Assembly: GCA_002305995.1 (NCBI GenBank)
Contig: DBRN01000011.1
Coordinates: 62,001 to 126,000 of the forward strand
Reading direction: 5' to 3'
Origin: Atopobiaceae bacterium UBA1367
GTDB taxonomy: Bacteria > Actinomycetota > Coriobacteriia > Coriobacteriales > Atopobiaceae
DNA length: 64,000 bases
Made by a program: the position numbers and the translations under genes. The notes below the pieces were generated by a model that ran no database searches, had not been told where the DNA came from, and worked only from the letters and a program-made list of their open reading frames with translations. The first letter of the stretch is position 1. The number at the start of each line of letters is the position of its first letter. Positions 35,202-43,761 of the stretch are shown one piece after another.

Positions 35202-36110
35202 CTATGCGAAGGCCGCGCAGATCGCGTCCAGCAGCATCACGGCGAAGGTCTGCGCGTCGCCCGTGGTGAAGGTGCCGTCGTAGCCGAGGCCAAAGGGCAG
35301 CTCCAGGCGTACCAGCGGCGGCGTGCGGCGCGAGCTCTCCACGGCCGTGCGGATGCGTCGGGGGAGCGTGTCGATGTCGTCGGTGGTGAGGTTGGGCGTC
35401 TTGGACCTGCCCTCGAGCGGCGTGGTGGCGAGCACGAGCACCAGCTGGTCGCCCTCGCGCGACTGCTCGGTCTCGCTCACCAGGTCGAGCCCGTTCTTGT
35501 CGGTGGTCGCCGACGCGAGGTTCCAGATGCGCCCAGCTATGTTGCGCGAGATGGGATCCTCGGCGGTCATCGAGATCTGCATGTGCTCGAGTACCCCGGC
35601 GGCGCGGGCGAAGCCCATGCCGCCCATGGGATGGGGGCCGGCGGCGGGCTTGCCGTCCCACACATGGTGCAGGCGTTCGATGGCGTCGAAGGTGTCGGGG
35701 AAGGCCATGCCGTCGGCCAGCTGGCCCTGGCTCTCCTGGAACTGCTTGACGGCTGCCTCGGTGTACACGCCATAGTAGCCATCCGGCTCGCCGCACGAGA
35801 AGCCCAGGATGTTCAGGCACTTCTGCAGCTGTCGCACATCGGCTCCGTGGAAGTTGGGAAGGCGCAGGTAGAGGGTGCGATCACCCATGCGATACCCCTC
35901 GTCGACCAGGATCGACCACGTGGCGGTGTCCACCTCGGCACCCAGTGGGAGCCCGTGGTCGAGCCGGAAGCGCGCGACGGCCGTCGCCGTCGACGGGCCA
36001 AAGGTCTGCGCGAGGTGCTCCGCCTCGTCCGTCTCGTAGCCAAGCGTGGCAAGCCGCGCCTGGATGTCCTCGACTGCGGCGCCGGTCGCGCCTTCCTTGA
36101 TAGGCCTCAT
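35202..36110 (-). CDS. Peptidoglycan-binding domain protein
   Basis: A 302-residue protein with two PG_binding_1 repeats. The first (residues 1-65) is 'IKEGATGAAVEDIQARLATLGY..FGPSTATAVARFRLDHGL'. The second (about 80-140) is 'GADVRQLQKCLNILGFSCGEPDGYYGVYTEAAVKQFQE'. The C-terminal 150 residues resemble an amidase-3-like N-acetylmuramoyl-L-alanine amidase ('VLATTPLEGRSKTPNL', 'LVRLELPFGLGYDGTFTTGDAQTFA'), but zinc ligands are not evident, so enzyme activity is unsure. No signal peptide is seen. The start at 36110 has GAGGAGAGGG upstream. Confidence 0.75.
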   Translation of the reverse strand: MRPIKEGATGAAVEDIQARLATLGYETDEAEHLAQTFGPSTATAVARFRLDHGLPLGAEVDTATWSILVDEGYRMGDRTLYLRLPNFHGADVRQLQKCLNILGFSCGEPDGYYGVYTEAAVKQFQESQGQLADGMAFPDTFDAIERLHHVWDGKPAAGPHPMGGMGFARAAGVLEHMQISMTAEDPISRNIAGRIWNLASATTDKNGLDLVSETEQSREGDQLVLVLATTPLEGRSKTPNLTTDDIDTLPRRIRTAVESSRRTPPLVRLELPFGLGYDGTFTTGDAQTFAVMLLDAICAAFA

Positions 36111-36138
36111 GTCCCTCTCCTCGTTCGCGTGCGCCGGG

Positions 36139-37188
36139 CTAGCCCGTGCGCTCCACAAAGAAGTCTGCCATAGAATCAAGCACGGCGGCGGCACGATCCT
36201 CGAAGTCCATGCCGGCGAGCTCTCCCTTCGCGTGACATGCGAGGCTGTGGGCATAGCCGCGCACGGCGTCGATGGCGCCACAGCCCCGCATGAGGTCGAC
36301 CGCATGGGCGATCTGCCCCTGGTCGGTGGCGTGCGCCGAGAGGATGGAGACAAGCTCGTCGTGCTCGCGGCCCTCGAGATGCTCGAGGGACCACGTCACG
36401 ACCATCGTGCGCTTGCCCTCGGTGATGTCGGTCCTGAAGTCCTTGCCCTGCGCCTCGGCATCGCCCACGAGGTTGAGCAGGTCGTCTTGGAGCTGGAACG
36501 CGAGCCCGGCGTCGATGCCAAAGGATCCGAGCGCCTCGACCTGCCCGTCCGAGCCGCCGCCGCAGATGGCACCGATCGAGAGTGGGGAGGACGCGGAGTA
36601 GAACGCGGTCTTGTGGCTTGCCATGCAGAGGTAGTCAGCCGTGCTCACGTCCCAGCGTCCGTCACGCACCCAGCCAAGGTCGAGCGCCTGTCCCTCCACG
36701 GTGCGCTGCTCCATCTGCGCGAGCTCGTCGAGCACGCGCAGCTTGGTGGCGTCGTCGAGGGCATCGTCGCCGAGCACCCCGGCAAAGGTGCGCACGATGC
36801 CGAGGTCGCCTATGTTGATGGCCACGCCGACCCCCTCTGTGAGGTAGGTGCAGGGTTCGCCGCGGCGGAGCTCCCCCTTGTCGGCGATGTCATCATGGAT
36901 GAGGGCGGCAGACTGGAAGTCCTCGATGGCCACGGCGCTCGAGAGCGCCCTGTCGGCATCTGCGCCCACGGCCTCGCAGCCGAGGAGCGCGAGCGTCGGT
37001 CGGGTGCGCTTGCCGCCACTTGCGGTGAAGCGGCGGAAGGGGGCGTAGGCATAGCGCTCGAGGTCGGCATAGGCCATCTCGTCGGCGAGGGGCCTTGGCG
37101 CGTGCTCGGCGAGATAGGCCTCGATCACAGGGCGCTTCTCGGCGAGGTACGCGACGAACAGGCGCCCGTGGTCGCTGGTGGTGCTCAC
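36139..37188 (-). CDS. Polyprenyl (geranylgeranyl-type) diphosphate synthase
   Basis: A 349-residue trans-prenyltransferase. The first Asp-rich motif 'LIHDDIADKGELRRGEP' (DDxxD) lies at about residues 87-103, with 'GGKRTRPTLALLG' before it, and the second is 'FQLQDDLLNLVGD'. It elongates allylic diphosphates with IPP for quinone, carotenoid or lipid carriers; chain length cannot be read from sequence alone. It uses a GTG start 2 bases after the galE stop. The same minus-strand frame runs on upstream through galE, but that part is a shadow. Confidence 0.9.
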   Translation of the reverse strand: MSTTSDHGRLFVAYLAEKRPVIEAYLAEHAPRPLADEMAYADLERYAYAPFRRFTASGGKRTRPTLALLGCEAVGADADRALSSAVAIEDFQSAALIHDDIADKGELRRGEPCTYLTEGVGVAINIGDLGIVRTFAGVLGDDALDDATKLRVLDELAQMEQRTVEGQALDLGWVRDGRWDVSTADYLCMASHKTAFYSASSPLSIGAICGGGSDGQVEALGSFGIDAGLAFQLQDDLLNLVGDAEAQGKDFRTDITEGKRTMVVTWSLEHLEGREHDELVSILSAHATDQGQIAHAVDLMRGCGAIDAVRGYAHSLACHAKGELAGMDFEDRAAAVLDSMADFFVERTG

Positions 37189-37190
37189 GG

Positions 37191-38246
<1,056 letters not shown>

Positions 38247-38399
38247 GCAATGCCCTCCTCGGATGGGTTCGAGCCGGAGAACGCCAGCCACGTATGCCCA
38301 GAAGTATACGTGTGCGGTATGTGGGCGATGTGTGGCGGCCCGGGGAGCGCCCTCATGGGCTCGTGGGCCGGGGGCGGACCCGGGGACAGGCCGTCGGCG

Positions 38400-38621
38400 T
38401 CAGCCGTGAGTGTACGTGGTCGCCGCATGGAGCATGTTGATCTCAGCCAGCTCGAGCGTGCCGTCGATGTAGGGCTGGTACATCTTCTCGATAGCCCCCA
38501 CGCCCAGGCTGCAGCCGCTGCACTGGTCACAGCTCGAATCCCCGCACCAGTCGAGTCCCTGCGCGACGATGCGGATGCGCTCCTCGCGCGTGGTGTCCTT
38601 GATGAGCACGCTTCGCATCAT
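38400..38621 (-). CDS. Small Cys-rich protein of unknown function
   Basis: The 73-residue product is 'MMRSVLIKDTTREERIRIV' at the start, then a Cys cluster 'DWCGDSSCDQCSGC' (C-x4-C-x2-C-x2-C) and a helical C terminus. The Cys spacing suggests a metal or iron-sulfur site. I do not recognise a named family. Two adjacent ATG codons (38621 and 38618) could start it. It lies 6 bases after the barstar-like gene on the same strand, so they may be one transcript. Confidence 0.75.
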   Translation of the reverse strand: MMRSVLIKDTTREERIRIVAQGLDWCGDSSCDQCSGCSLGVGAIEKMYQPYIDGTLELAEINMLHAATTYTHG

Positions 38622-38627
38622 GCGGCA

Positions 38628-38954
38628 TCACGCCCCCTCGGGCCAGCGTATGGTGCCGATGGTGACCGAGAGCTGCGGGTTCTCGCGCGCGGCACGCAGC
38701 AGCACCATGCACAGGCGATCCATCTGCTCGGCGTATTCGCTGTCGGGGGCCATGGCGGCGTCGCGCATCACGTAGAGACGCGTGGGCTCGCTGATGGCGC
38801 CCAAGCAGTCGTGCAGCGCGGAGAGGTCCTTGCCGTAGTGCGCGGGAAATCCTAGCGTCATGCGGAGGTAGTCGTGCACGGTGCCTATGTCGAGCAGGTC
38901 GCGCTCGTCGACAGGGATCTCATAGACGTCGCTCATGCGCAGGTGATTGGCCAT
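38628..38954 (-). CDS. Barstar-family ribonuclease inhibitor
   Basis: A 108-residue protein with the barstar pattern: 'VYEIPVDERDLLDIGTVHDYLRMTLGFPAHYGKDLSALHDCLGAI', in which the 'FPAHYGKDLSALHDCL' helix matches the barnase-contacting region. Barstars neutralise secreted RNases inside the cell. The upstream sequence on the same strand and frame encodes the end of a barnase-type RNase without an intervening stop, so the cognate toxin seems decayed. ATG 38954 has no clear ribosome-binding site. Confidence 0.88.
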   Translation of the reverse strand: MANHLRMSDVYEIPVDERDLLDIGTVHDYLRMTLGFPAHYGKDLSALHDCLGAISEPTRLYVMRDAAMAPDSEYAEQMDRLCMVLLRAARENPQLSVTIGTIRWPEGA

Positions 38955-39268
38955 GGTTGCTCCCGTCTCGCACAGCTGCTCAAAGGTCTGACAGTGGTCG
39001 TCGGTGTGGGAGATCAGACCGTCGTTGGGGAAGACGATGCGCTCCGCACCTCGGTGACTTCCAGTGTAGTCGATGTCACGCTTGATCCATCGACGTCCGT
39101 CCTTGTCGGGAAGAGAGTTCTCGTCGTTGTGGAGTCAGCTGCCACCGATGCCCATGTCCGGGCAGGGTGCTCAGCCTGCCACGTCTGGCATCCCTTGCCC
39201 CTGCCGAAGTCCCGATTGGCACAGATGTGCGTGGCGAGCTCTCGGCTCATATGCCCCAGACAGGCCAT
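38955..39268 (-). pseudogene. Remnant of a barnase-family ribonuclease
   Basis: Reading the minus strand in the barstar frame gives about 60 residues that match the C-terminal half of barnase: 'LPDKDGRRWIKRDIDYTG', 'SHRGAERIVFPNDGLISHT' and 'DDHCQTFEQL'. The general Arg residues and the catalytic His (in DDHCQTF) are present, but the position of the catalytic Glu is Lys. Further upstream 'PDMGIGGS' precedes an in-frame TGA (39135-39137), exactly in the family's GGD-x-F region. The N-terminal part ('ELATHICANRDF') is in another frame. There is no stop before the barstar ATG. It is therefore a pseudogene with a nonsense change, a frameshift and a lost end. Confidence 0.8.
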
Positions 39269-39273
39269 GTGTT

Positions 39274-39358
39274 TTCCCTACCCACCTACTATCGTCAATA
39301 TGCGAGGCATCTTCCCACGTTTTGCAAACAAGATTGACGATATTAGGTGGGTAGGGAA
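39274..39358. repeat. Inverted-repeat element, copy 1
   Basis: Arms of 26 bases (39274-39299 and 39333-39358) pair with a single mismatch, around a 33-base loop containing CTTCCCACGTTTTGCAAAC. The stop codon and last codons of the neighbouring minus-strand gene lie inside the right arm. A second copy is at 40465-40547. Confidence 0.9.
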
Positions 39359-40293
39359 CAGAGAAGCTCGTCTACGAGGCGTTGGTTGGCCACGAGGAAC
39401 GTCCTGCCAGCCGGAATCTGCGCGCCGAGCCTGCAGGCGATCTTGCGAGCGATGGCCAGACGCTGCCCCTGGTCGCGAATTTGCTCTATGGTCAGCATCT
39501 GCAGCTCGATACCCATCTGCTCCGCCGCGAGCTGTCGTGCGATGTCGGCAGCGATGCTGGTATGGGAGCTGTGGGCGAACTTGCCCTGGTATTCGAGGCC
39601 AAACTGATGGTCGCTCCAGTAGACGTCGATACGGATGCAGTCCTTTCCGACGAGGCGTTGGGCGCTTGGGCGAAGGGTCTGCTCATAGTTCAGCTGAGGT
39701 ACGGGGAACCCAAACCCCCCGTGTCTCGGTGGAAGGCAATACACCAGTGCCGTGATGGCCTCCATTGGAGAGGCGGCGTTTGGCAGGATGAGGGGCAGTG
39801 CACGACGGGCTCGCTTGATGCCGCTGACATGCTGGCAGTGATTGACGTACAGCTGCAGGTCGTCGGGCGTGGCGAGGGGAGCCCTCTCCCTCACGCCGCT
39901 GCCGCTATCCCTGTCGAGCGCGAACGTGCCGCACAGCCGCGCGCCCAAGGCTACGGTCTGTGCCAGCGACAGCTTGGCTGCGCGCTGCACGAAGGTGAGG
40001 GCGGGAGAGGCCACAAACAGCTCGGGAGAGATCTCGAGGAAGGATCCCAGCGGCAGAGGCGCCCTGCACAGATGGCATCGAACGCCGCCCCACGTGCGCG
40101 CTTCCTGTGGCGAGGAGACGAGGACGTCATAGGGAAGGGGGGTGCCCTCGAGCGGCTGGAGGTCAAGACGAGACAGCTCGATGCGGCTCGCCGCACAGTG
40201 CTCCAGCATCTGGTCGGCTGCGGGAGACAGAGACTCGACCCACGGCTTGTCCAGCACGAGCTCGGCGGTGGCATGTCCAAGAAACAGAGGCAT
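39343..40293 (-). CDS. Hypothetical protein with C-terminal endonuclease-like (PD-(D/E)XK/Vsr-type) domain
   Basis: A 316-residue protein. The N-terminal 200 residues are unassigned; they contain 'CHLCRAPLPLGSFLEISPE', 'LCGTFALD' and a His-Cys pair. The C-terminal part has 'CIRIDVYWSDHQFGLEYQGKFAHSS', then 'ADIARQLAAEQMGIELQMLT', which resembles the Asp..Glu-x-Lys core and following helix of Vsr/DUF559-like folds found in actinobacterial accessory genes. The Glu is followed by Tyr-Gln, so catalysis is not certain. Its 3' end lies within the inverted-repeat element, and another copy lies 170 bases upstream. Confidence 0.7.
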   Translation of the reverse strand: MPLFLGHATAELVLDKPWVESLSPAADQMLEHCAASRIELSRLDLQPLEGTPLPYDVLVSSPQEARTWGGVRCHLCRAPLPLGSFLEISPELFVASPALTFVQRAAKLSLAQTVALGARLCGTFALDRDSGSGVRERAPLATPDDLQLYVNHCQHVSGIKRARRALPLILPNAASPMEAITALVYCLPPRHGGFGFPVPQLNYEQTLRPSAQRLVGKDCIRIDVYWSDHQFGLEYQGKFAHSSHTSIAADIARQLAAEQMGIELQMLTIEQIRDQGQRLAIARKIACRLGAQIPAGRTFLVANQRLVDELLCSLPT

Positions 40294-40464
40294 GCGCCCA
40301 TTGTCCCGATGCCAAGTTGCACGAAGCTACGCTCGAGGTCGCAGAGTGCAGGAAATTTTCAACAAAGCGCAGGACACGGCGTATGGCGCAATGGGATGGG
40401 CGGCGCTAGCCCAGGGTGCCTTCACATGAAGAACAGAAAATGCCGTGCGCGCGGCCGCGTACTG

Positions 40465-40547
40465 ACCCGACCTACCTACTATCGTCAATGTGCGAGGCGT
40501 CTTCCCACGTTTTGCAAACGAGATTGACGATAGTAGGTGGGTCGGGT
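40465..40547. repeat. Inverted-repeat element, copy 2
   Basis: Arms of 25 bases (40465-40489 and 40523-40547) pair with one mismatch, around a 33-base loop that differs from copy 1 at three positions. The right arm ends exactly at the metH stop codon. Outer arm bases differ from copy 1 in a compensating way (CCTA/TAGG there, CCGA/TCGG here). Confidence 0.9.
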
Positions 40548-43043
40548 TTATCCCAGCACCTCGCCAGCGATCCGAGCGCTCTCGCTGGCGTCCTTCGCGT
40601 AGAAGTCGGCGCCGACCATCTGAGCGTACTCGGGGTTGAGCACCGCGCCGCCCACGATGACCTTGCACCAGGGCGCCTGCTCATGCAGCAGCTCGATGGT
40701 CTCGGCCATGGCGGGCACGGTGGTGGTCATGAGCGCCGACAGTCCGGCGAGCTCGATGTGGTGCTCCACCACGCAGCTCGCAAACGTCTGCGGGTCGACG
40801 TCGCGCCCGAGGTCGATGACCTCATAGCCATAGTTCTCCAGCAGCATGCGCACGATGTTCTTGCCGATGTCGTGGATGTCCCCCCTGACGGTGGCCAGCG
40901 CGACCGTTCCCTTGCTGGGCACCCCAGACGAGCCAGCACCTTCCCTGAGCACGGAGAACCCCGCCTTTGCCGCCTCGGCCGAGGCCATGAGCTGCGGCAG
41001 GAAGAACGTGCCCCGCTCGAAGCGCGCCCCCACCTCGTCGAGGGCGGGGACGAGCACCTCGTTGATCACGTACAGGGCGTCGTGGCCCGCCTCGGCGTCG
41101 GCGAGAATGACGCGCACGGCATCGGGCACGGGATCCTTGCGGCCAGCGAGCACCAGGTCGCGCACCTGGCCTTCGGGCGTGGTGTCAGCCGGTGCCTGCT
41201 CCCCGAGGTCGGAGGTTGCGTTCGCCGTCGGGCTGGCACTCGCGGGGGAGTCGGAGCGGCCTGCGTAGGAGGAGAGGTAGGCCCGCGCGCCCATGTCCTC
41301 CCCCGAGAGCACGCGCCACGAGTTGATGACGTCCATGAGGCGGTCGCTCATGGGGTTCACGATGGCCAGGTCGAGTCCGGCGGAGAGGGCGGCTGCCAGG
41401 AAGGTGGCGTTGACCAGCGGGCGGAAGGGCAGGCCGAAGCTGATGTTGGAGACGCCCAGCACGCAGCGCACGCCGGGCAGCTCCCTCTTGACCAGGCTGA
41501 TGCCATCGAGGATGGCTCGGGGTGCGCGTTGGTCGGTCGAGGCCGCCATGGCCAGGCAGTCGATGATCACGTCGCGACGTGGGATGCCCAGCTCGTCGCA
41601 GGCGGCCACGATGCGGCGCGCCACCGACAGGCGGCCCTCCGCCGTCGTGGGGATGCCCCCCTCGTCGAGCGTGAGGCCCACGACGGCGCACCCGTAGTGC
41701 CTGGCGATGGGCAGCACCGCGTCGAGCGCCTCCTGCGTGCCGTTGGTGGAGTTGATGACGGGCTTGCCGGGATACAGGCGGACGGCGGCCTCCACGGCAA
41801 GCGGGTCCGACGAGTCGATCTGCAGCGGCAGGGTGGTCACACCCTGCAGCTCGGACACCAGCCGCACGAGGGTGGCACGCTCGTCGATCTCGGGCAGCCC
41901 GGCGTTGACGTCCAGGATCTGGGCGCCCGCACTCGTCTGGCTGATGGCCTCGCCCATCACGTAGTCGTGATTGCCCGAGCGCAGCGCCTCCCTGAGGAGC
42001 CTCTTGCCGGTGGGGTTGATGCGTTCGCCGATGACCCCCACATAACCGGTGGGGATGGCAGTGAGCTGCTGCGCGCTGGTGACGGCGAAGTCGTCGCGTG
42101 GCCTGCGCCTCGCGACGCGACGCCCCTCGAGCAGCGCCCTCTCGCCGGCGATGAACGCGGGCGAGGTGCCGCAGCAGCCACCGATCACGGTGACGCCGGC
42201 GTCGAGCATGCGTGCCACGGCCTCGCAGTACTCGTCCGGTCCGATGGAGTAGAGCGTGCGGCCGTCCTCCACGTGCGGCAGGCCGGCGTTGGCCTGCACC
42301 ATCACAGGACAGCCCACCCAGGGGAGCATGCGCTCCACGAGCGGGGTCACGTCGGAGGGACCCAGCGAGCAGTTGATGCCCACCACGTCGGCGCCCAGCG
42401 CGTCGAGCGTGACGGCTGCGACCTCGGGCGTGGTGCCCAGAAAGGTGCGTCCGTCCTCGTCGAAGGTCATCGTCACGAAGGCGGGGAGGTCCGAGTTCTC
42501 CTTCGCGGCAAGCAGGGCGGCCTTCGCCTCGGCCAGGTCGGCCATCGTCTCGATGACGAGGAGGTCGGCACCCGCGGCGTCGGCGGCGCGCACCTGCTCG
42601 GCGAAGAGCTCGTAGGCCTCGTCGAAGGAGAGCGTGCCCATGGGCTGCAACAGCGCGCCGGTGGGGCCGATGTCCGCGGCGACGTAGCGGGCCCCCGCTG
42701 CGCGCGCGCAGGCCGTGGCCGCGGCAAAGACCTCCTCGACGCCCGCCGTCCCGCCGAGCTTGCCTCGGTTGGCCCCGAACGTGTTGGTGGTCACGACATC
42801 CGATCCGGCAGCCACATAGGCCGCGTGGATCGCGGTGATCTCCTCGGGGTTGGTGAGGCAGAGCAGCTCGGGGATCTCGCCGGCGGCGAGCCCGCGCTCC
42901 TGCAGCTGCGTGCCCATGGCGCCGTCAAGGAGCAGGAAGTCCTTGCCTGCGAGGACCCGCGCGAGGCGCTCGTCACGCACGCGCGGCGAGCGGGTCGCCC
43001 GATGGCCCTGAGGGGTGACGGTCGCAACCGATGCGCTAGCCAC
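40548..43043 (-). CDS. metH: Cobalamin-dependent methionine synthase lacking the activation domain
   Basis: An 831-residue enzyme that moves a methyl group from methyl-tetrahydrofolate to homocysteine. The homocysteine domain (about 25-320) has 'LLLDGAMGTQLQERGL', 'VGINCSLGP' and 'IGGCCGTSP', whose Cys residues bind zinc. The pterin domain (about 340-590) has 'GVIGERINPTGKRLL' and 'LDVNAGLPEIDE'. The cobalamin domain (about 620-831) has the 'DIHDIGKNIVRMLLEN' motif with the ligand His. The roughly 330-residue AdoMet activation domain of E. coli MetH is missing, but a separate activation-domain gene overlaps this one by 8 bases upstream. Confidence 0.94.
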   Translation of the reverse strand: MASASVATVTPQGHRATRSPRVRDERLARVLAGKDFLLLDGAMGTQLQERGLAAGEIPELLCLTNPEEITAIHAAYVAAGSDVVTTNTFGANRGKLGGTAGVEEVFAAATACARAAGARYVAADIGPTGALLQPMGTLSFDEAYELFAEQVRAADAAGADLLVIETMADLAEAKAALLAAKENSDLPAFVTMTFDEDGRTFLGTTPEVAAVTLDALGADVVGINCSLGPSDVTPLVERMLPWVGCPVMVQANAGLPHVEDGRTLYSIGPDEYCEAVARMLDAGVTVIGGCCGTSPAFIAGERALLEGRRVARRRPRDDFAVTSAQQLTAIPTGYVGVIGERINPTGKRLLREALRSGNHDYVMGEAISQTSAGAQILDVNAGLPEIDERATLVRLVSELQGVTTLPLQIDSSDPLAVEAAVRLYPGKPVINSTNGTQEALDAVLPIARHYGCAVVGLTLDEGGIPTTAEGRLSVARRIVAACDELGIPRRDVIIDCLAMAASTDQRAPRAILDGISLVKRELPGVRCVLGVSNISFGLPFRPLVNATFLAAALSAGLDLAIVNPMSDRLMDVINSWRVLSGEDMGARAYLSSYAGRSDSPASASPTANATSDLGEQAPADTTPEGQVRDLVLAGRKDPVPDAVRVILADAEAGHDALYVINEVLVPALDEVGARFERGTFFLPQLMASAEAAKAGFSVLREGAGSSGVPSKGTVALATVRGDIHDIGKNIVRMLLENYGYEVIDLGRDVDPQTFASCVVEHHIELAGLSALMTTTVPAMAETIELLHEQAPWCKVIVGGAVLNPEYAQMVGADFYAKDASESARIAGEVLG

Positions 43044-43749
43044 GGCAGGTCCTTCCTGTTCGTCTGATGCTGCAGAAGTCGGAGAGCGGGCAGGTGGTGC
43101 ACGACGACTCGAGCCCCGGCTGGGGCGTGGGATGTATCCCCACGATGGCGGTGACGCTCTTGGTGGGCACCATCAGGTGCGAGGGCGTGAGGGTGATGCC
43201 CAGCTGGCGGGTGGCGTCAAGCGTGGCGAGGAAGGCTGGCTGCACCGAGAGCGGCAGGTCCCCGTAGCCGGGGGAGAAGCGCCGGCTAGCGAAGCTGCCC
43301 TGGTCGGCGGCGTAGGCGCGAGCATGCGCCTCTGCCGCGTCGGCGGCCCGCTCGGCGAGCGCGGTGGCCGCCGAGTCGAGGATGACCTGCCCCAGGGCAT
43401 CGGTCAGGGAGAGGCGCCGCAGCTCGCGGTCGACATCGGCGCCGAGGGTCGCAGCGAGGAGCACCACCTCGGTGGCGTCGGCGAGGTGAGTCGCGATGTC
43501 GTGCCCTGTGAGGGACAACGCGCACCCATCGAGCACGACGGCGTCGGGGCGCGTCTCCCTGACGGGGAAGGCGGCGATGGCGGCGCGCGGCCGGGCACAG
43601 GCGAGGCAGCGCCCCACCAGGGCGTCGATGCGCGCGTCGAGCTCGCCGGTGAGCTCCTGCCCGTGGTAGCCGAGGTAGCGAAGGACCTCGGCGCGGTCGA
43701 TGTCACGTATGTCGTAGGTCTCGCGCGCGACGCGCAGCCTGGCGGTCAT
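43036..43749 (-). CDS. Stand-alone methionine synthase activation-domain protein
   Basis: A 237-residue protein resembling the MetH activation domain. It has 'EVLRYLGYHGQELTGELDARID' at the start, 'VVLLAATLGADVDRELRRLSLTDALGQVILDSAATALAE', and 'RFSPGYGDLPLSVQPAFLATLDATRQLGITLTPSHLMVPTKSVTAIVGI'. The last stretch carries the family's RxSPGYGDxxL and PxKSVTA motifs that bind AdoMet. It would reductively methylate inactive cobalamin on MetH. The C terminus has Cys residues ('CTTCPLSDFC'). Its end overlaps the start of metH, so the two are made together. Confidence 0.9.
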   Translation of the reverse strand: MTARLRVARETYDIRDIDRAEVLRYLGYHGQELTGELDARIDALVGRCLACARPRAAIAAFPVRETRPDAVVLDGCALSLTGHDIATHLADATEVVLLAATLGADVDRELRRLSLTDALGQVILDSAATALAERAADAAEAHARAYAADQGSFASRRFSPGYGDLPLSVQPAFLATLDATRQLGITLTPSHLMVPTKSVTAIVGIHPTPQPGLESSCTTCPLSDFCSIRRTGRTCRG

Positions 43750-43761
43750 CGGGGCCTCGCG

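Noticed and set aside
39135..39137. TGA as a selenocysteine codon in a functional barnase-like protein
   Set aside because: The N-terminal half is in another frame, the Glu position reads Lys and the frame has no stop before barstar, so decay is the simpler explanation.
40416..43067. 883-codon plus-strand frame opposite metH
   Set aside because: It is a typical antisense shadow of GC-rich coding DNA; metH has every expected motif.
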